Shown piece by piece: positions 1 through 12,480 of a stretch of DNA of 64,000 bases; within the stretch, counting starts at the first letter, position 1; each line of letters opens with the position of its first letter. The notes under the pieces are model-generated. The model saw only the letters and a list, made by a program, of their open reading frames with translations. It made no database searches and was not told where the DNA came from. The position numbers and the translations under genes were made by a program. Source of the DNA: Dactylorhiza incarnata (taxonomy: Eukaryota; Streptophyta; Magnoliopsida; Asparagales; Orchidaceae); contig JAWHQI010000148.1 of assembly GCA_033032865.1 (NCBI GenBank), positions 3,987,501 through 4,051,500 of the forward strand, given 5' to 3'.

Positions 1-350
1 ATCTCAGCGGGCTGATTCGTCTTAGCGGGTCGCGACTGTGACTTTGGGTCATGCCCGTGACTTGGGGCGTGTACTTGGCGAAACTTCACGAAATTGGCCC
101 GGGGTGGCGGCAACAGGTCTGGAACACATCTTTGGCTGTCACGCCCTTGGTCACGCCCGTGACCTTGGGCGTGTACTTGACAATTTTACTTAAAATGCCC
201 AGAAATCCTGAAAAAGATAGAACAAGCTTAAGTTGGTTTATAATATTAAAATGAAACATATTAAACAAGAAAATACAAATAAATTATATAAATTCATATT
301 AAAACTATATTAAAATTATACTAAAAGATGAGTACAAAAAGTACTCATCA
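1..350 (-). repeat. 3' LTR of element A (partial)
   Basis: It matches the last part of 3464-5174, including the end AAAAGTACTCATCA, with small indels in the GTCACG-rich stretch. The rest of this LTR lies before the window. Confidence 0.9.
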
Positions 351-371
351 AACACCCCCATACTTGAGCTT
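351..371 (-). other. Polypurine tract of element A
   Basis: The minus strand reads CTCAAGTATGGGGGTGTT directly before the LTR start TGATGAGT. This is the expected plus-strand priming site, and the same sequence type stands before the 3' LTR of M at 48760-48774. Confidence 0.85.
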
Positions 372-754
372 TTGCTATTCCGAAGCAAAAGAGTGAGGAA
401 AGAATTACAAGACATCGATATTATTTCTAATTGACTAAAATTTTATTAAACCAAGAATAAGTCAAAAGCAAATTTTAGGAATTCAAGAATTAAGTCATAA
501 GTTATGTTGATAATTTAAAAAGAGAAATTTGTTTAGCTAACTACTTCTCAAGATAACTATTTAGCAAACAAAATTATAGAAATTTTCAAACAAGAATAGA
601 TTGAAATTATAAACACTTTAACATAAAAGAAACTTAAGGAAAAGACATCTACCAAAATACTGCTCTCTTAATAATTTAGCTTAGGACTAGAACCAATGAA
701 ATTGGCTAGGAATGGGTTTGAACGAAATGACAAATGAAGAGTTTTTTAATAGAG

Positions 755-1010
755 GTGATGACATTTATCCTCTCACCTTATTTGAATACGAATTTGTATA
801 TGTGTAGGAAAATAAAGAATATTTCCATGCCATATAATCTTTTTGAATTTCTCTTCAACAAAAACCCAAAATGTATATGTTTAAAAGTAATGAATTTTAT
901 CCTCTTACTTTATGACATATAATCTTTTAAATGATTTTGGGTGCATATGTTTAGGGGATAATGAATTTTATCCTCTTATTCCCATGACATATGATCTTTT
1001 TCTACTTTTT
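755..1010. repeat. Tandem repeat in the 3' region of A, unit about 75-80 bp
   Basis: Copies at about 828-905 and 911-983, with partial copies on both sides, share TGACATATAATCTTTT and AATGAATTTTATCCTCTTA. The minus strand of the unit resembles the duplicated segment at 48145-48255 of M (TATGTCAATGGGAATAAGA ... TAAACATA). Confidence 0.7.
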
Positions 1011-1407
1011 TTTTATTTGCCAACAAAGGGTGAAGGGGAAGAAATACTTCTAGTTTATAAATTAAACTATTTTGAGAGCAATTTTTTTAGTGGAATGAAA
1101 TTTCCTAAGATCTTAAAGTTAAAAGAGAATACAATAGAAATCTAGAGATGTTTAGCCAATTTACCACAAAGTGAAGCTATTTAAAATTAAACGGAGAAGT
1201 AATGCTAAATTAATTCTCTAATCAAATTAAAAACATAAAGTGTTTCTTAAAACCAAATTACTTCAAATTTAAATTTAACAAATTTTGATAAAACAAAATA
1301 TTAGCTAAATTAAAAAATGTAAGAATACTTATAATCAAACCTCAAACAAAATTTTTAGAACAATAAAAACTACAAGTGATTAATATATATATATATATTT
1401 AAAATTC

Positions 1408-1497
1408 CTGGACTTCCCAAGGTCAACTCGGTGAAGGACTCGCAAGGTACTAGAGGCTGTGATGGGAATTCAAGCCCAAAGCGTCCTTTCCGAGAAT
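1408..1497 (+). repeat. Shared 90-bp module, copy 1 (in A)
   Basis: It begins CTGGACTTCCCAAGG, carries GGTACTAGAGGCTGTGATGG in the middle and ends near CCTTTCCGAGAAT. Related copies lie at 3243-3332, 51598-51689 and, inverted, 11013-11104. Its function is unknown. Confidence 0.8.
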
Positions 1498-1744
1498 TTA
1501 GATTTTTATAATTTAAATTTTTTTTAAAATTTTTTTCCTTTTTCAAATAAAAAATACTATGAATGCAACGCTACACCCCCATAATTAAAATTAAACATTG
1601 TCCCCAATGTTTAAAACTAAGTATGAAGAACACTTGAAAGAAAAGAAACTTTAAGAAAAATACATAAAATTAAAGATAAGCAAGGGGTGCCTCCCAAGAG
1701 CGCTTTCTTTTTCCCGTCTTTAAGCTAGACGGTTAGTGTTAGGG

Positions 1745-3114
1745 AAAAGGAAAATTGAAAGAGAAGTGGACATGTAACTCCCCTAATTCACGCGTAGGTG
1801 AATGTGCCGGCGTCAGTCGCACGACTACTCCTCCGCTTAACATGTGATTCTCCGTTTGTCATTGGATTTGAATATGCAAATCCAAATCACCTATACATAC
1901 CTGAGGTGTTTTGGATTTATAAAGATGAGCGGCATATGGATCGTCGATTATTTGGGGTAGCAACGGCTCATCTTCAACCTGAAAATTGTTAGTGTATAGA
2001 GAATCACAAGTAAACGATTCAGAAAATTTTTCGCAAGGAGGAGGCGCTTGCGAAAGTATAAGATTAAGCTCTGGTTGTTACTTTTCTAAAATAAAATTTT
2101 CTGTAGAAAAACTAGTGCATTACCAAGCGGAATAAAATTTTCGGACACAAAATTTTCATGAATTTTTGGTTGGATAGAAGAAATTCGCGAATATTCATGA
2201 CAAAGGAAATAAAATCCAGGTGGAGTAGGGGAAGAAACTTGTTCTGCTTCTATTTCATCTGGGGTGCCCATAACTTTAAGAAATTCTTGGTAAAGCAATT
2301 TTTCTTCATCTTTGGTAAAAGAAGTTATGGGATTACATGAAACCACATGTTCCTCCATAACTAAATTATCCAAAGATGGAGAAAAAACACTAGAAGAAAT
2401 AAAATTCTCCTCTAAATTTTGGGGGGAAGTATCTATTTGAATTGGCGGACAATCCCCAAAATTAGAGTACGAAGATTGCGTCGCAAAAGAATATGAACAA
2501 GAATTCGGATCGAAAGATTTATCTTCATCGCTCCTAAAACTATCCGGGTGACCTTGCCACCAAGAATAATCTACTTCCGGGCTAGAAGAAAAATTATTAG
2601 AAGCCGAAATATTATTCTCGTGAAGATTAGAAAAAGCACTAGACGAAATAATATTTTCCTCTAAATTTTGGGGGGAAGTATCTATTTGAATCTGCGGAAT
2701 TTCCCCAAAATTAGAGAGCGAAAATTGAGGTGTATAAGAAGAAAAACAAAGATTCGGATCTAAAGATTTATCTTCATTGCTCCGAGAACTATCCGGGTGA
2801 GCTTTCCACGAGGAATAATCTACTTCGGAGCTAGAAGAACAATTATTGAACGCCGAAAAATTATTCTCATTAGAAAAAAATATTTTCATCAAAGTTTGAA
2901 AAATTATTTTCATGAAAAGAGGGAAAATTATGATCGTAATTATAATCAAAATTATTTGCATAATATTGAGGATAATTATTTTCATAATAATTATTTTGAG
3001 AATATGAATGTTAATAACATTCCTAAGTTTGATTAGGCGCACCGCAATAATAACAATTAAATTGGCGCCTTCACGTGACTTGTAAGAGATAAAGTTGGTT
3101 TCGAAGCTCGGCAA
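1745..3114 (-). pseudogene. Gag-like CCHC protein of pol-less element A (broken frame)
   Basis: The longest open stretch is 3114-2086 (342 codons). In another frame its start (around 3055) holds a zinc-knuckle remnant, CYYCGAPN, with the next His replaced by Gln, followed by an Asn/Tyr-rich segment. The middle has two repeats of about 84 residues (nucleotide unit about 250 bp from 2400 and 2650), rich in Ser and acidic residues. After a frame change near 2086 the coding sense continues to about 1745 with one TGA, ending in PTRELGELHVHFSF. That tail matches the C-terminus of F (PTRKLEQLPVHFSF). The known part is the CCHC knuckle type; the role as an RNA-binding gag substitute is inferred. It is dead by frameshifts. 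Confidence 0.65.
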
Positions 3115-3242
3115 CTTTAACGGCCAATTCAGATTCTTTCATAATAAAAATAAAAAGGGAACAACCTTTACTCAAATGAATGGAATTTTAAAAATATTTT
3201 TATTTTATAATTTTTTTTTTCAAAAAGCGGGTTAAATTAGTC

Positions 3243-3332
3243 CCGGACTTCCCAAGGTCAACCCGGTGAAGGGCTCGCAAGGTACTAGAGGCTGTGATGG
3301 GAATTCAAGCCCAAAGTGTCCTTTCTGAGAAT
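3243..3332 (+). repeat. Shared 90-bp module, copy 2 (in A, near the primer site)
   Basis: It is almost identical to 1408-1497 (GGACTTCCCAAGGTCAAC, GGTACTAGAGGCTGTGATGG, CCTTTCTGAGAAT). The two copies in A bracket the coding part of the element. Confidence 0.82.
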
Positions 3333-3439
3333 TTAGATTGCGCTTTTTAAGATTTTTATTAAAATTTTTAGGAGGAGAGGGAGAAAGAAAAAGAACGATA
3401 AAATTAATAAATATTTCTTTTTTCAAAATATCAACCGTG

Positions 3440-3457
3440 TCCCCGGCAACGGCGCCA
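3440..3457 (-). other. Primer binding site of A (tRNA-Asp type)
   Basis: The minus strand reads TGGCGCCGTTGCCGGGGA, complementary to the 3' end of plant tRNA-Asp, six bases after the LTR end. Athila-lineage elements typically use this primer. Confidence 0.88.
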
Positions 3458-3463
3458 AAAACT

Positions 3464-5174
3464 TAATGCGCAAAACTATATCCGCAAACGACAACGGCAA
3501 GTGTACCGTATCGAATGTAGTATAGGTTATAAAAACCAAGGTCGTATTAGACTCGGGGCGGTTGAGTACTCTTACTTCAAGAAAGTCTCTATTATTTTAT
3601 CAATTAAAACTTGAGGGTTGGTTTTGCAAAAAGGAAATAAAAATAAGATTAAAAAGAAGAGTAAAAAAGATAGCACTCGATCTTTGAATTACCGCGGAAT
3701 AAAGAATAAGACGAAGAAATAAAATCGCAATCTCTTACTAAAATAACCATGACCGTGGGGATTCCCGAATTATGAACGTACCTTGGGTCGAGGATACGCC
3801 CAACTAAGATTAGGAATATCAATTGAATTTTTATTCTATAATCGATAACCTAATACTTGCTTTACGAGATGAATACCACCATTGGATTTGACTCCAATCT
3901 GGGAGATTTATGTCATCCTAATTTGAGGGTTGCATGCAACTCTCTTTATTCTTGAAGGATCGATTCATCTTACAAGCTTGTTCGGCTTACTTAAGAACGA
4001 AAACAAGAATGAGAATTATATATCGAAAATATAATCTCATTTCGTTAGAATCAAGGATAAATCTTAAGCGTTTTTAGAAAAGAGAAAGAGCAAGACTAAA
4101 TTACTTCAAACCAATATTATTCCTTGGATCATCTCGATCGAGTACTAATAATAATTTAGCTACTCATGGAGATTGAGGAATCAAAAGAAATAAAAGAATA
4201 CATGAATAAGGGAGAAGAAAATGAGAGAAATAAAACTAATTTATTAATTGATGCAAAGAGAATTACAAACTAAGAAAAGAAAATTACAACTATTGAATTG
4301 AAAGGTACAATTTGCAAGTAGTAAAAGGATTATCAGAACAACTAGAAACATGAAAATAATTAAAGACATGAAATGAAAGTTCTAATCCTAAAAATTCGTC
4401 TTTTGAGTTCTGGAGAAGCTCCCTCTAAATAGGCAGAAATTTGATGTTACACGCCCTTGGTCACACCCGTGACCAAGGGGCGTGTAAGGAGCGTGATCGG
4501 TGATGGCGAAGAGGGCGCATTCTGGCTTCAATGCAGGCGTTTCAGACGCATCACGCCCGTGACCTGGAGCGTGTAATCCTTAAATGTGCTGCTGACGGGA
4601 AATCATTGGAGGGAAGGCGCGCGGGGCGAGTCACGCCCGTGACTAGATGTCACGCCCCCTGGTCACGGCCATGACCTGGGGCGTGTAACTTTAATTGACG
4701 TTGCAGGCGTGCTGGCAGCTGGTGGTGGGGTCACAGCCATGACTTGGATGTCACGCCCTTGGTCACGCCCGTGACCTGGGGCGTGTAAGGCTTGATCTCA
4801 GCGGGCTGACTCGTCTCAGCGGGCTGATTCGTCTCAGTGGGTCGCGGCCGTGACTTTGGGTCACGCCCTTGGTCAAGCCCGTGACTTGGGGCATGTACTT
4901 GGCGAAACTTCATGGAATTGGACCGGGGTGGCAGCAACAGGTCTGGAACACATCTTTGGCTGTCACGCCCTTGGTCATGCCCGTAACCTTGGGCGTGTAC
5001 TTGACAATTTTGCTTAAAATGCCCAGAAATCCTGAAAAAGATAGAAAAAGCTTAAGTTAGTTTATAATATTAAAATGAAACATATTAAACAAGAAAATTC
5101 AAATAAATTATATAAATTCATATTAAAACTATATTAAAATTATACTAAAAGATGAGTACAAAAAGTACTCATCA
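3464..5174 (-). repeat. 5' LTR of element A (about 1.71 kb)
   Basis: The minus strand starts TGATGAGTAC at 5174 and ends GCATTA at 3464, where the expected terminal CA has become TA. Its R-U5 part is related to the 3' LTR of M: the minus strand near 3745-3800 carries GTTCATAAT and CCCCACGGTCATGG, as at 50535-50575. The transcription start should lie left of the TATA at 4424-4432. Confidence 0.87.
4424..4990 (-). promoter_or_regulatory. LTR promoter of A: TATA-like box plus GTCACGGGCGTGAC dyad cluster
   Basis: The TATA-like CTATTTAGA sits at 4432-4424 on the minus strand. Upstream of it (4447-4990) are many copies of the near-palindrome GTCACGGGCGTGAC, often followed by the related TTACACGCCC word. 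The same word fills the LTRs of M and N just upstream of their TATA boxes. Confidence 0.7.
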
Positions 5175-5176
5175 CT

Positions 5177-7030
5177 TACGCCTCCCGCCAGTTGAAGAAC
5201 CACGAGCGGAATTACCCGGTGCATGAATTGAAGTTGGGAGCAGTTGTGTTTGCTCTCAAGATCTGGCGACACTATCTCTACGGTGTCAACTACGACATAT
5301 TCTCAGATCACAAGAATCTGAAGTACGTAGATACGCAGAAAGAGTTAAACATCCGGCAGAGGCGATGGGTGGAGTTTTTATCAGACTACCAGTACACGAT
5401 GCATTACCACCCAGGGAAGGTGAATGTAGTAGCGGATGCTTTGAGTAGGAGAGCTACCATGACAGGAGCGGAGCCCAAATTGATGGCCATGGAGCTAGTA
5501 CGGATGTTCGAGGACATGCATATCTCTTTAGTTTCCGAGGACGATCCAGAGCTATACGAGGAGTATTTAGCGGCGATGGGTACCACATATGACATTCGAG
5601 ACCGCATCAGGGATGGGCAGTGGCACGATGCCAAGCTAGAGCTGATTTTCAGAGCCTTGGAGGCAGGCTCAGCAGGAGACTATTCGTTGAAGGACAGTCT
5701 GTTGAGTTTTAGAGGACGAGTGTATATACCGGCAGGGAGCCAGATTCGGGAAGACATTATGACAGAGGATCATTGCAGTAGATACTCTGTGCACCCGGGT
5801 ATCACCAAGATGACAGTGGATTTGAAGAGGACCATGTACTGGCCGGGTATGAAGAAGGACATCACCTACTTTGTGACCCACTGCGAGTCTTGCCAACTCG
5901 TGAAGGCGGTGTGCCGGAACCCAGTAGGATTATTGCAGCCACTCCCAGTACCAGAGTGGAAGTTCGACGACATCGCTATGGACTTTATGCACAGTCTTCC
6001 CCGATCTCGTGTGGGAAATGACTCGATTTGGGTGATCGTCGACAGATTAACGAAGGTGGCCAGGTTCATTCCAGTCAGGAAGGACGATCTGGTCGGTGTT
6101 TTGGTATGGAGGTTCGTAGAGCAGTTTGTCTGATATCATGGTGTGCCGAGGACGATCGTGTCAGATCAAGATGGGTGTTTTACGTCAAGGGAGTGGAGAG
6201 CAGTGCAGGCCTACCTGGGCACCCGGTTGACTTTTAGTACAGCTTTCCACCCCTAAACAGACGGGCAAACAGAGCATACCAACTGGAACCTGGAGGATCT
6301 TCTACGCCTTTGCATTCTGGACCGCGGGGAGCCATGAGAGAGACTGTTACCATTAGTCGAGTTCTCATACAACAACAGTCACCAGGCTAGCATAGGCAGG
6401 GCACCTTACGATGCGTTATACGGACGGAGGTGTAGGACACCATTGTCTTGGATTCAGGATGAGGATCCCAAGGCACTTGGCTCAGAGATCGTGGAGGACA
6501 CGGAAGCTTAGGTGAGGCTGATTCAAGATAGGATGCTGGAGGCCCAGAGTAGGCAGGCCAAGTATTACGATGTGTGTCATCATATGGTAGAGTTCTAGGT
6601 GGGAGATTAGGTCTTCTTGAAGATACGTCCGATGCATGGAGTCTCGCGGGTTCGCGGGCAGAAGAAGCTCAGTCCAAGATATATGGGGCCTTGCAGGATC
6701 CTGGAGCGGATCGGTCCCCTGGCTTACAGGCTGGAGCTACCGCCGGAGATAGAGGGACTGCACGATGTTTTCCACGTCTCCTTGCTTATGAGGGCTCTAC
6801 TACGTCCAGAGCAGCAGATATCTACTACGGAGGGGCCAGTAGCTACTGATCGGTCGGTTCACTTGGAGCCAGTTCGGATAGACGACACGGAGCTGCGAGT
6901 CTTGCGATGCAAGAAGGTTCCACTGGTCAAGGTCCTATGGAGGAATCATGAGCAAGAGGAGCACACTTGGGAACCACTAGACCTGATGCATAAAAAGTAC
7001 CTGGAGCTCTTTACGACTGGTATAATTTAA
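5177..7030 (+). pseudogene. Gypsy pol remnant: RNase H end, integrase, chromodomain
   Basis: The frame stays constant for the whole stretch. RNase H covers about 5177-5460 (FSDHKNLKY and [15 protein letters not shown]). The integrase zinc domain follows at about 5770-5905 (HPG...H, CESCQ), then the catalytic core with Asp in IAMDFM (near 5975) and Asp in VSDQDG (near 6160), a GPY/F-type segment near RYMGPCRIL, and a chromodomain-like tail with VPLVKVLWRNH and EHTWEP (about 6900-6990), as in chromoviruses. Six in-frame stops lie at 6131, 6254, 6335, 6509, 6596 and 6608. Each is explained by a single C-to-T or G-to-A change from the residue expected for the family (Arg, Gln or Trp). The integrase is therefore dead. 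Confidence 0.9.
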
Positions 7031-8589
7031 TTTTTCTGGGATGTTACATTTTCTTCCTTGTAGTAGAAACCCCACATGCTTAACCTGAATTTTGAGGACG
7101 AAAATTTTATTTTTATGTATTGGTATTTGTAACATCCCCCAAACAACTAGACGCCTAAATTGGTTTTGTCAAGACTAGGTCATGACAAAACCATAGGAAG
7201 AGCTTAAGACCATGTGGGCTTGGATGAGAAGGAGAAATCCTAGTGGTCTGCATATAGCAATTTTCAGATACCTAGCCTAGGGTTGGACTTTAGGGCCTTT
7301 CCTTGAACCTTGACTCCACCATAGGATTCCTAACTCATTAGGGGTCTCCTTGGAGCACTAGGGACCCATTGGGGTCAACCAAAGAGGCCAATTTGGCTAA
7401 AGTCAACCTTAACCCTAAATTGGTCAAACTAACTCAATTAGGGTCAATTGGCCTCCACCATGCCAAATTGACCTTGACCCTACCCTTATAGGGATATCAG
7501 GAACTTAGTGGAACAAAAGGCCCCATCATGGGACCTCCAATTTGACCAATTTACCCTAAGTCAACCCTAGCCCTAATTTGGTCAAAAGTGCCCTATTAAG
7601 GGGCAATTCACCCTCACCTTGCCAACTTGAACCTACCTAGTCCTCCCTAACCTTTAAGGGAGACCATTGGAGCCTAAGCCACTCAGTGGGGTCAGCCTAA
7701 TTGGTCAATTTGACCAAAGTCAACCTTATCCTAAATTTGGGTCAAAATGACCTAATTTACCCAAATTAAACCCAATCCATGTGGGCTGGACCCAATTGAG
7801 GTGGTCCACCACCAAATGGGATTGAGTGCTATTGATTGGGCCATTCAATTTCAGGGAAATCGGCCAGTAGAGAGAGAGAGCCCAATTTGGAAGAGAGAGA
7901 AGGAAGGGGGAGTTAATGGAGAGGAAGAGGAAACCTTCCATCTCCTCCAATAATGGCACCATTCATCTCCCCTTAGGGAGAGGAGAAGTTTTCAACCCTT
8001 CCCCGGCCACATTGATGCCCAAATGCACTCCCCCAAGTATAACCGAAATCTTCACTAATGGCTATTAATGGCAATCCGAGTAACTCCTCCCCCTTATCCT
8101 CAATTGACCCCTTTAACATCTTCAATGGTTGGAAAGGAGTGAAACCCCCCTCTTCCCCGAAGAAATCGAGCACCAGAAGCTAGGATTGACATGGCGCCGA
8201 AAGCTCCACCTCTGGCCATGGCGACTCGCCGGGATCCGCGCCACCAAGCCCCCACAAAGGTCTGATCCGCCTCCTCTCCCTTAGTGTTAGATCTTATCAT
8301 AATTTGGGGCTTGATCCGAGCTCAATTGGGCTCGGATCGTGCTTCCAAAAGCGCTCGGTTCGAGCTCTCTTTCGACCCTAATTTCGACCACCTCCGGCCG
8401 GTCAACCACCCCATATCGTCGGCCACCACCTCAACGGAGGTGGTGGTGGCATTGGCTGGCCGGGAAGTGCCACAGGTGGCTGGGAAATCATCCCGCAAAG
8501 GAGCCCAGGATGGGCTGTCGCGCGCCGTCCATCCAACGTGGACGATGACTAAGAGTCGTCGGATCTGTCGTAGATTTAAATGATTATGT

Positions 8590-9120
8590 TATATCGTTAT
8601 TCTATTAATTCATTGATCTGAGTAGAAGTAATTCGTCGAGCTGTATCTGGAGTTCGTCAAACGGAATTAATTCGTCGATCGGAATTAATTCAGCGAACTG
8701 AATCCGGAGTAAATGATTAGGTTATAACCTTATTTCATTAATTCGTTGTACGGAGTAGAAGAAATTTTGAGTTCGTCGAACTGATGGTTGAGTTCGTCGA
8801 ACTGAACCCGGAGTTCGTCGAACGGAATTAATTCTCCGAAATAATAGTCGAGTTCGTCGAACTGAACCCAGAGTTCTTCGAATGGAATTCGTTTGTCGAA
8901 AACACTCTAGAGTTCGTCGAACTGATAGTTGAGTTCGACGAAGTGAACACGGAGTTCGTCGAACGGAGTTGATTCACCGAACTAAATTAATTCGTCGAAC
9001 TGGATTAGTTCATCAAACGAAGATCGGATTTCGTCGAGCGCACTGAAGCACGGCGTTTGTCGAACGCAGAATAGAGTTCATCGAACGCAGGTCGGATTTC
9101 GTCGAACGCAGAGACTTGTT
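8590..9120 (+). promoter_or_regulatory. TTCGTCGAA dyad-word cluster in the G1 LTR
   Basis: Dozens of copies of GTTCGTCGAACTGA and variants (TTCGTCGAA, TTCGACGAA, TTCATCGAA), spaced about 20-40 bp apart with no strict period. The word pairs with its own reverse complement in variant form. It is about 0.8 kb upstream of the nearest TATA candidate, unlike the other LTRs here. Confidence 0.65.
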
Positions 9121-11012
9121 CCAACACATTTTGTCAAACTTCCTGCAGTATTTCATTTTAATTACTAAAAATACTAGAACCCCTCAAATGAAAAAGTGGT
9201 CAACACCAAAGTTGTATCCCTTGGAGTCGAGTTTATTTTAAAATTGATTTCACCCCAAAAGGAGTTTTGTATCTCCCTGTAGGTCCATTTTGGTGGGGCT
9301 AGTCCCTAGTGTAGGACAACCACCATATCTTGAATAACTTTTGATTAGGTTATGGGATGGACTTGAAAATTGAAACCTAGGCTATTTACACCTACCCACA
9401 CATCATACCCAAAGATGGTAATTTTAGGAGAACCTTTTTCTAATGGTTTTTGTAATAATTTCATGAATTAAACAATAATTAATTATTAGGTCAAATGACC
9501 TCCAATGCCCTCCAAATTTTGGTGGGTACTTCTTAGGGTTATCACATGACCCTGGTAAAAATCTCAGCCCAATTGGGACTGATTTGGTTGGGTAATTTGT
9601 CAAACCAAGTTGGGTCAAATTAGGCCAAGTTAGGGCATGGTGTTTACCTTGGGGTATGGTGGTTGAGTCAAATGATCAGAACTTCTCATCATGAGTTGAA
9701 ACCTTGGCCACTGGTTTAGAATCACCTAAAACACCTTCATGAGTAAGATGGGGTGGTGTAGAGGTGTATATGCCCTAGGACCCTAGTTTTAACCTTAGGG
9801 TTACTCTTTGAACCTTGTGAAGGACATGTGGTCAAATGTTCTTGAATGGTCATGGAACTTGGTGGATAAGTTCATAGGGTGTAATTCGGCCCTAGTTAAT
9901 TTTATAAGAATTTTAGGAGAACTTATTCCCCCTATATAAGGTCATAACCCCTTTAGGTAAACTTCTTGTAGGAGATATTTACATGCACAAATGATCCTGG
10001 ATGAAGATGAAATCTTGGTGGTGCCTTTATAATCATAATGTTGACCCTTGGTAATTTTTGTATATTTTATTTAATGATTTATCTAGTATTTCATTCTCAA
10101 GGCACCTATTTTGTCTTAATTTTAAGAAATATGGATAAGGGTCCAAAACTCTCTGGAAAAATATGCAACTTGGTGATAGGACATTTCAGAGCACTAGGAA
10201 GCTCTGTGAATTATTATATAATTTTTGGAAATTGTTATCAGTAGGATACTTGACAATATGTGCAAATTAGGAATTATTTGGATTAATTATTTCAGTGAGG
10301 AAATGATTCCCATAAATTGTGAAACTCTGTAATTGAGAATTTCTGGATATAATAGAGGTTTGGAAATGTTTCTATAATTTTGGCATAAGTATTCTTGGTA
10401 GTTCCTTCATAAATCTTCAAGTTTGGATAGAAGTTAAATATTAAAAATAGAGGACATTTCCTTACTCTAAAATTGTGATATTCATTATTTACTGTTATTT
10501 TGGCATGATAGATTTATCTTAATTTTATGAGTATCATGTCTTGAGAATACCTTACACTTCATGTTCATATTCATACTTGGCAAATATTGGAGAAATTTAA
10601 ATAAATGCTCAAATGTTGAGGAAAAATATGAGTCTTTGGATTTAGTCTTATAATGCCTTGATAGTCCTCCAATAAAAATCTTGTGTCATGTGGTTGAATA
10701 TTTGGAGTACCTATACCTATAAGCTTCATATAGTTAGTTTGCTCTGCGTTTAGTAAAACACTGAAACTTAGGTATTTAGTGGCCTACTAGGTGGAATTGG
10801 TATGTAGATGGTATGCATGGTCAGGTTGAAGAGGATGAGGTCACCAAAAGGAGTTTAGGAGATAAGAGTGCTAGGTGGGCTAAGGGTAAGGTCGTGCTTG
10901 GGATTGACGAAAGATCGTCTTTCCCCTAGCGTGTCATAAACCACCTAGGGTTAATACAAGTGAAAACATAAGAGGCTTAGGCATATGGGTAGATACCCAT
11001 AATATTAAATGT

Positions 11013-11104
11013 CTTGAGAAAGGGAGCCTTGGGGTCTCATCCCACTATAGTTCTTAGTACCGTAGCGAGCCCCCTTAGAGGGTAATCCCCGGGAAGTCCA
11101 AGAT
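11013..11104 (-). repeat. Shared 90-bp module, inverted copy in the G1 LTR
   Basis: The minus strand reads CTTGGACTTCCCGGGGATTA, then GGTACTAAGAACTATAGTGG, then CTCCCTTTCTCAAGAC. It follows the order of 51598-51689 over its full length, although G1 is gypsy and the other host is copia. Confidence 0.75.
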
Positions 11105-12480
11105 TAACCATAAATCGTAGGAGCAAGTTGTTATAAAAGATTAACTAAGTAATAGACTCACTCACACTCCATCGTCACGGATGCTTAGTCGGTTTGGTCT
11201 TACGAGCGGTAGGCTCGGTGGTTGTAGCAGCAGACTAATTAGTCTAGTGAGCTTGTGGCTCAGTAATGTTTGTTGTGCCGGGAGGATTAGCCGGTGAGCT
11301 TATGGCTCGGAGATAGATGGTAAACATGTTTGCATGTGCATAAGGTGGAGGGTTCTTAGTGTTGATGGGTGTTGCACCGACATTAATGCTTGGGCTCGGT
11401 AAGAGTGGATAACCCTTTTACCAAGACAAGTCTGGTGGTCTAACCAGCAAGAGTACGCAGGAGCTCCGTTGTTGTGTTCTTAGCATTGAGGCGTACATTA
11501 TGTCTAGGTTAGGTAGTGCAAATACCAACCTAGAGGAGGGCGAGGCCCAACCCACCGCTTCCGTTTGCCACTACGGGAGTATCCTGGGAGTTTTGCTAGC
11601 TCCAAAAAGGAGGAACTAAAGGTCTGTGCGCATAGATTCGTAGTGTGTGAGTTGCACTTATGTGAACATAACATTTAACAGCATACCTTGCATGACATAG
11701 CATAAACATTGCATACCCCTACCCCTATTGTATAAGTCGGTTATGGGACTTCTTATACAATAGACCTTGCTAAACGACCCCTTGGTCTATAGGTTTGTAT
11801 GGGCATTCCTATAAATCAATGGTTACTTTCTATTATATACATGTCTTTACTTACTGCACTTTACTTATTCTTTACCTGCTCTTACTATGCTCTTTTACTG
11901 CTTTAATTTTATATATATACAAGTGTAGTTTAGACATTCCCTGTACCCTTGTCACCTGCTATTGTTATACCCCTTGTTGTCCTCCGCTTCATACTTCCCG
12001 CACGGTGCCTAGGAGTCACCGGGGGAGGGGTGGGGGATTCGCTTAGTCTTTTTTACTAACGGATGGTGGACCTTATCATTTTAGGAGACCACAGAGACAG
12101 AGCAGCACCAGAGGCAGGTGCAGATGGAGGCGGGGCAGTCTAGCACCGAACAGCAGTGTCGGGATCCATGATTGTTACTTCTAGTTGATTTTCTTCCGCG
12201 AGTGTTTATGTAGTGAGGATTTGATGTATCGGGCAGGAGCCCTTGTTATTTCTGTCTTTGATTTCGGTTATGATTATGTGGACATCTCTTTATGATAGTT
12301 TATTTATATGTGATGTGGACTTGGCTTCTATAAGTTTGTTTAAGCTTAACTTCTTTGTGATCGATAAGGCCGGCCGGATCGGCGTTTTGTAGTGTCGACC
12401 TTCCCGAGTGAGGGTGTCACCGCAAAATGGCGGTTCTGGGCATAAGACCCCGGAGTTGAAAAAGAAAAAAAGGGTCTTAC

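Larger units (their letters stand above)
372..1744 (-). other. 3' noncoding region of element A
   Basis: AT-rich and without a credible gene. It holds a tandem repeat (755-1010), a shared 90-bp module (1408-1497), a second polypurine-like tract (1572-1585, ATTATGGGGGTGTAG on the minus strand), an ACATTGGGGACAATG motif (1594-1611) and, around 1681-1715, the motif GGGAGGCACCCC. The last three also occur in the same order in M (47258-47480), so they are conserved noncoding signals of this lineage. Confidence 0.75.
1..5174 (-). mobile_element. Element A: pol-less Athila/Tat-like gypsy retrotransposon, cut by the window start
   Basis: Read on the minus strand it runs 5' LTR, tRNA-Asp primer site, one gag-like frame, a long 3' noncoding part, polypurine tract, 3' LTR. 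The LTR edges are fixed by the shared end ACTCATCA at 350 and 5174. It is inserted in the RNase H frame of G1, which resumes at 5177 (TAC GCC TCC CGC CAG). CTTAC at 5175-5179 should be one copy of the target duplication; the other is outside the window. No RT, RNase H or integrase frame exists in its internal part, so it is non-autonomous. Confidence 0.88.

Noticed and set aside
1408..1497. The 90-bp module as a tRNA-derived SINE
   Set aside because: TTCGCCCGG in the B2 copy resembles part of a B box, but the other copies do not keep it, and there is no A box, poly-A tail or target duplication.
2797..3036. 79-codon plus-strand frame in element A
   Set aside because: Opposite strand of the broken gag-like frame; the Asn/Tyr-rich pattern appears on both strands because of AATTATTTTCAT repeats.
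8284..8583. 99-codon frame in a GC-rich block
   Set aside because: It lies within the G1 LTR, has no recognisable domain, and its openness is explained by composition.
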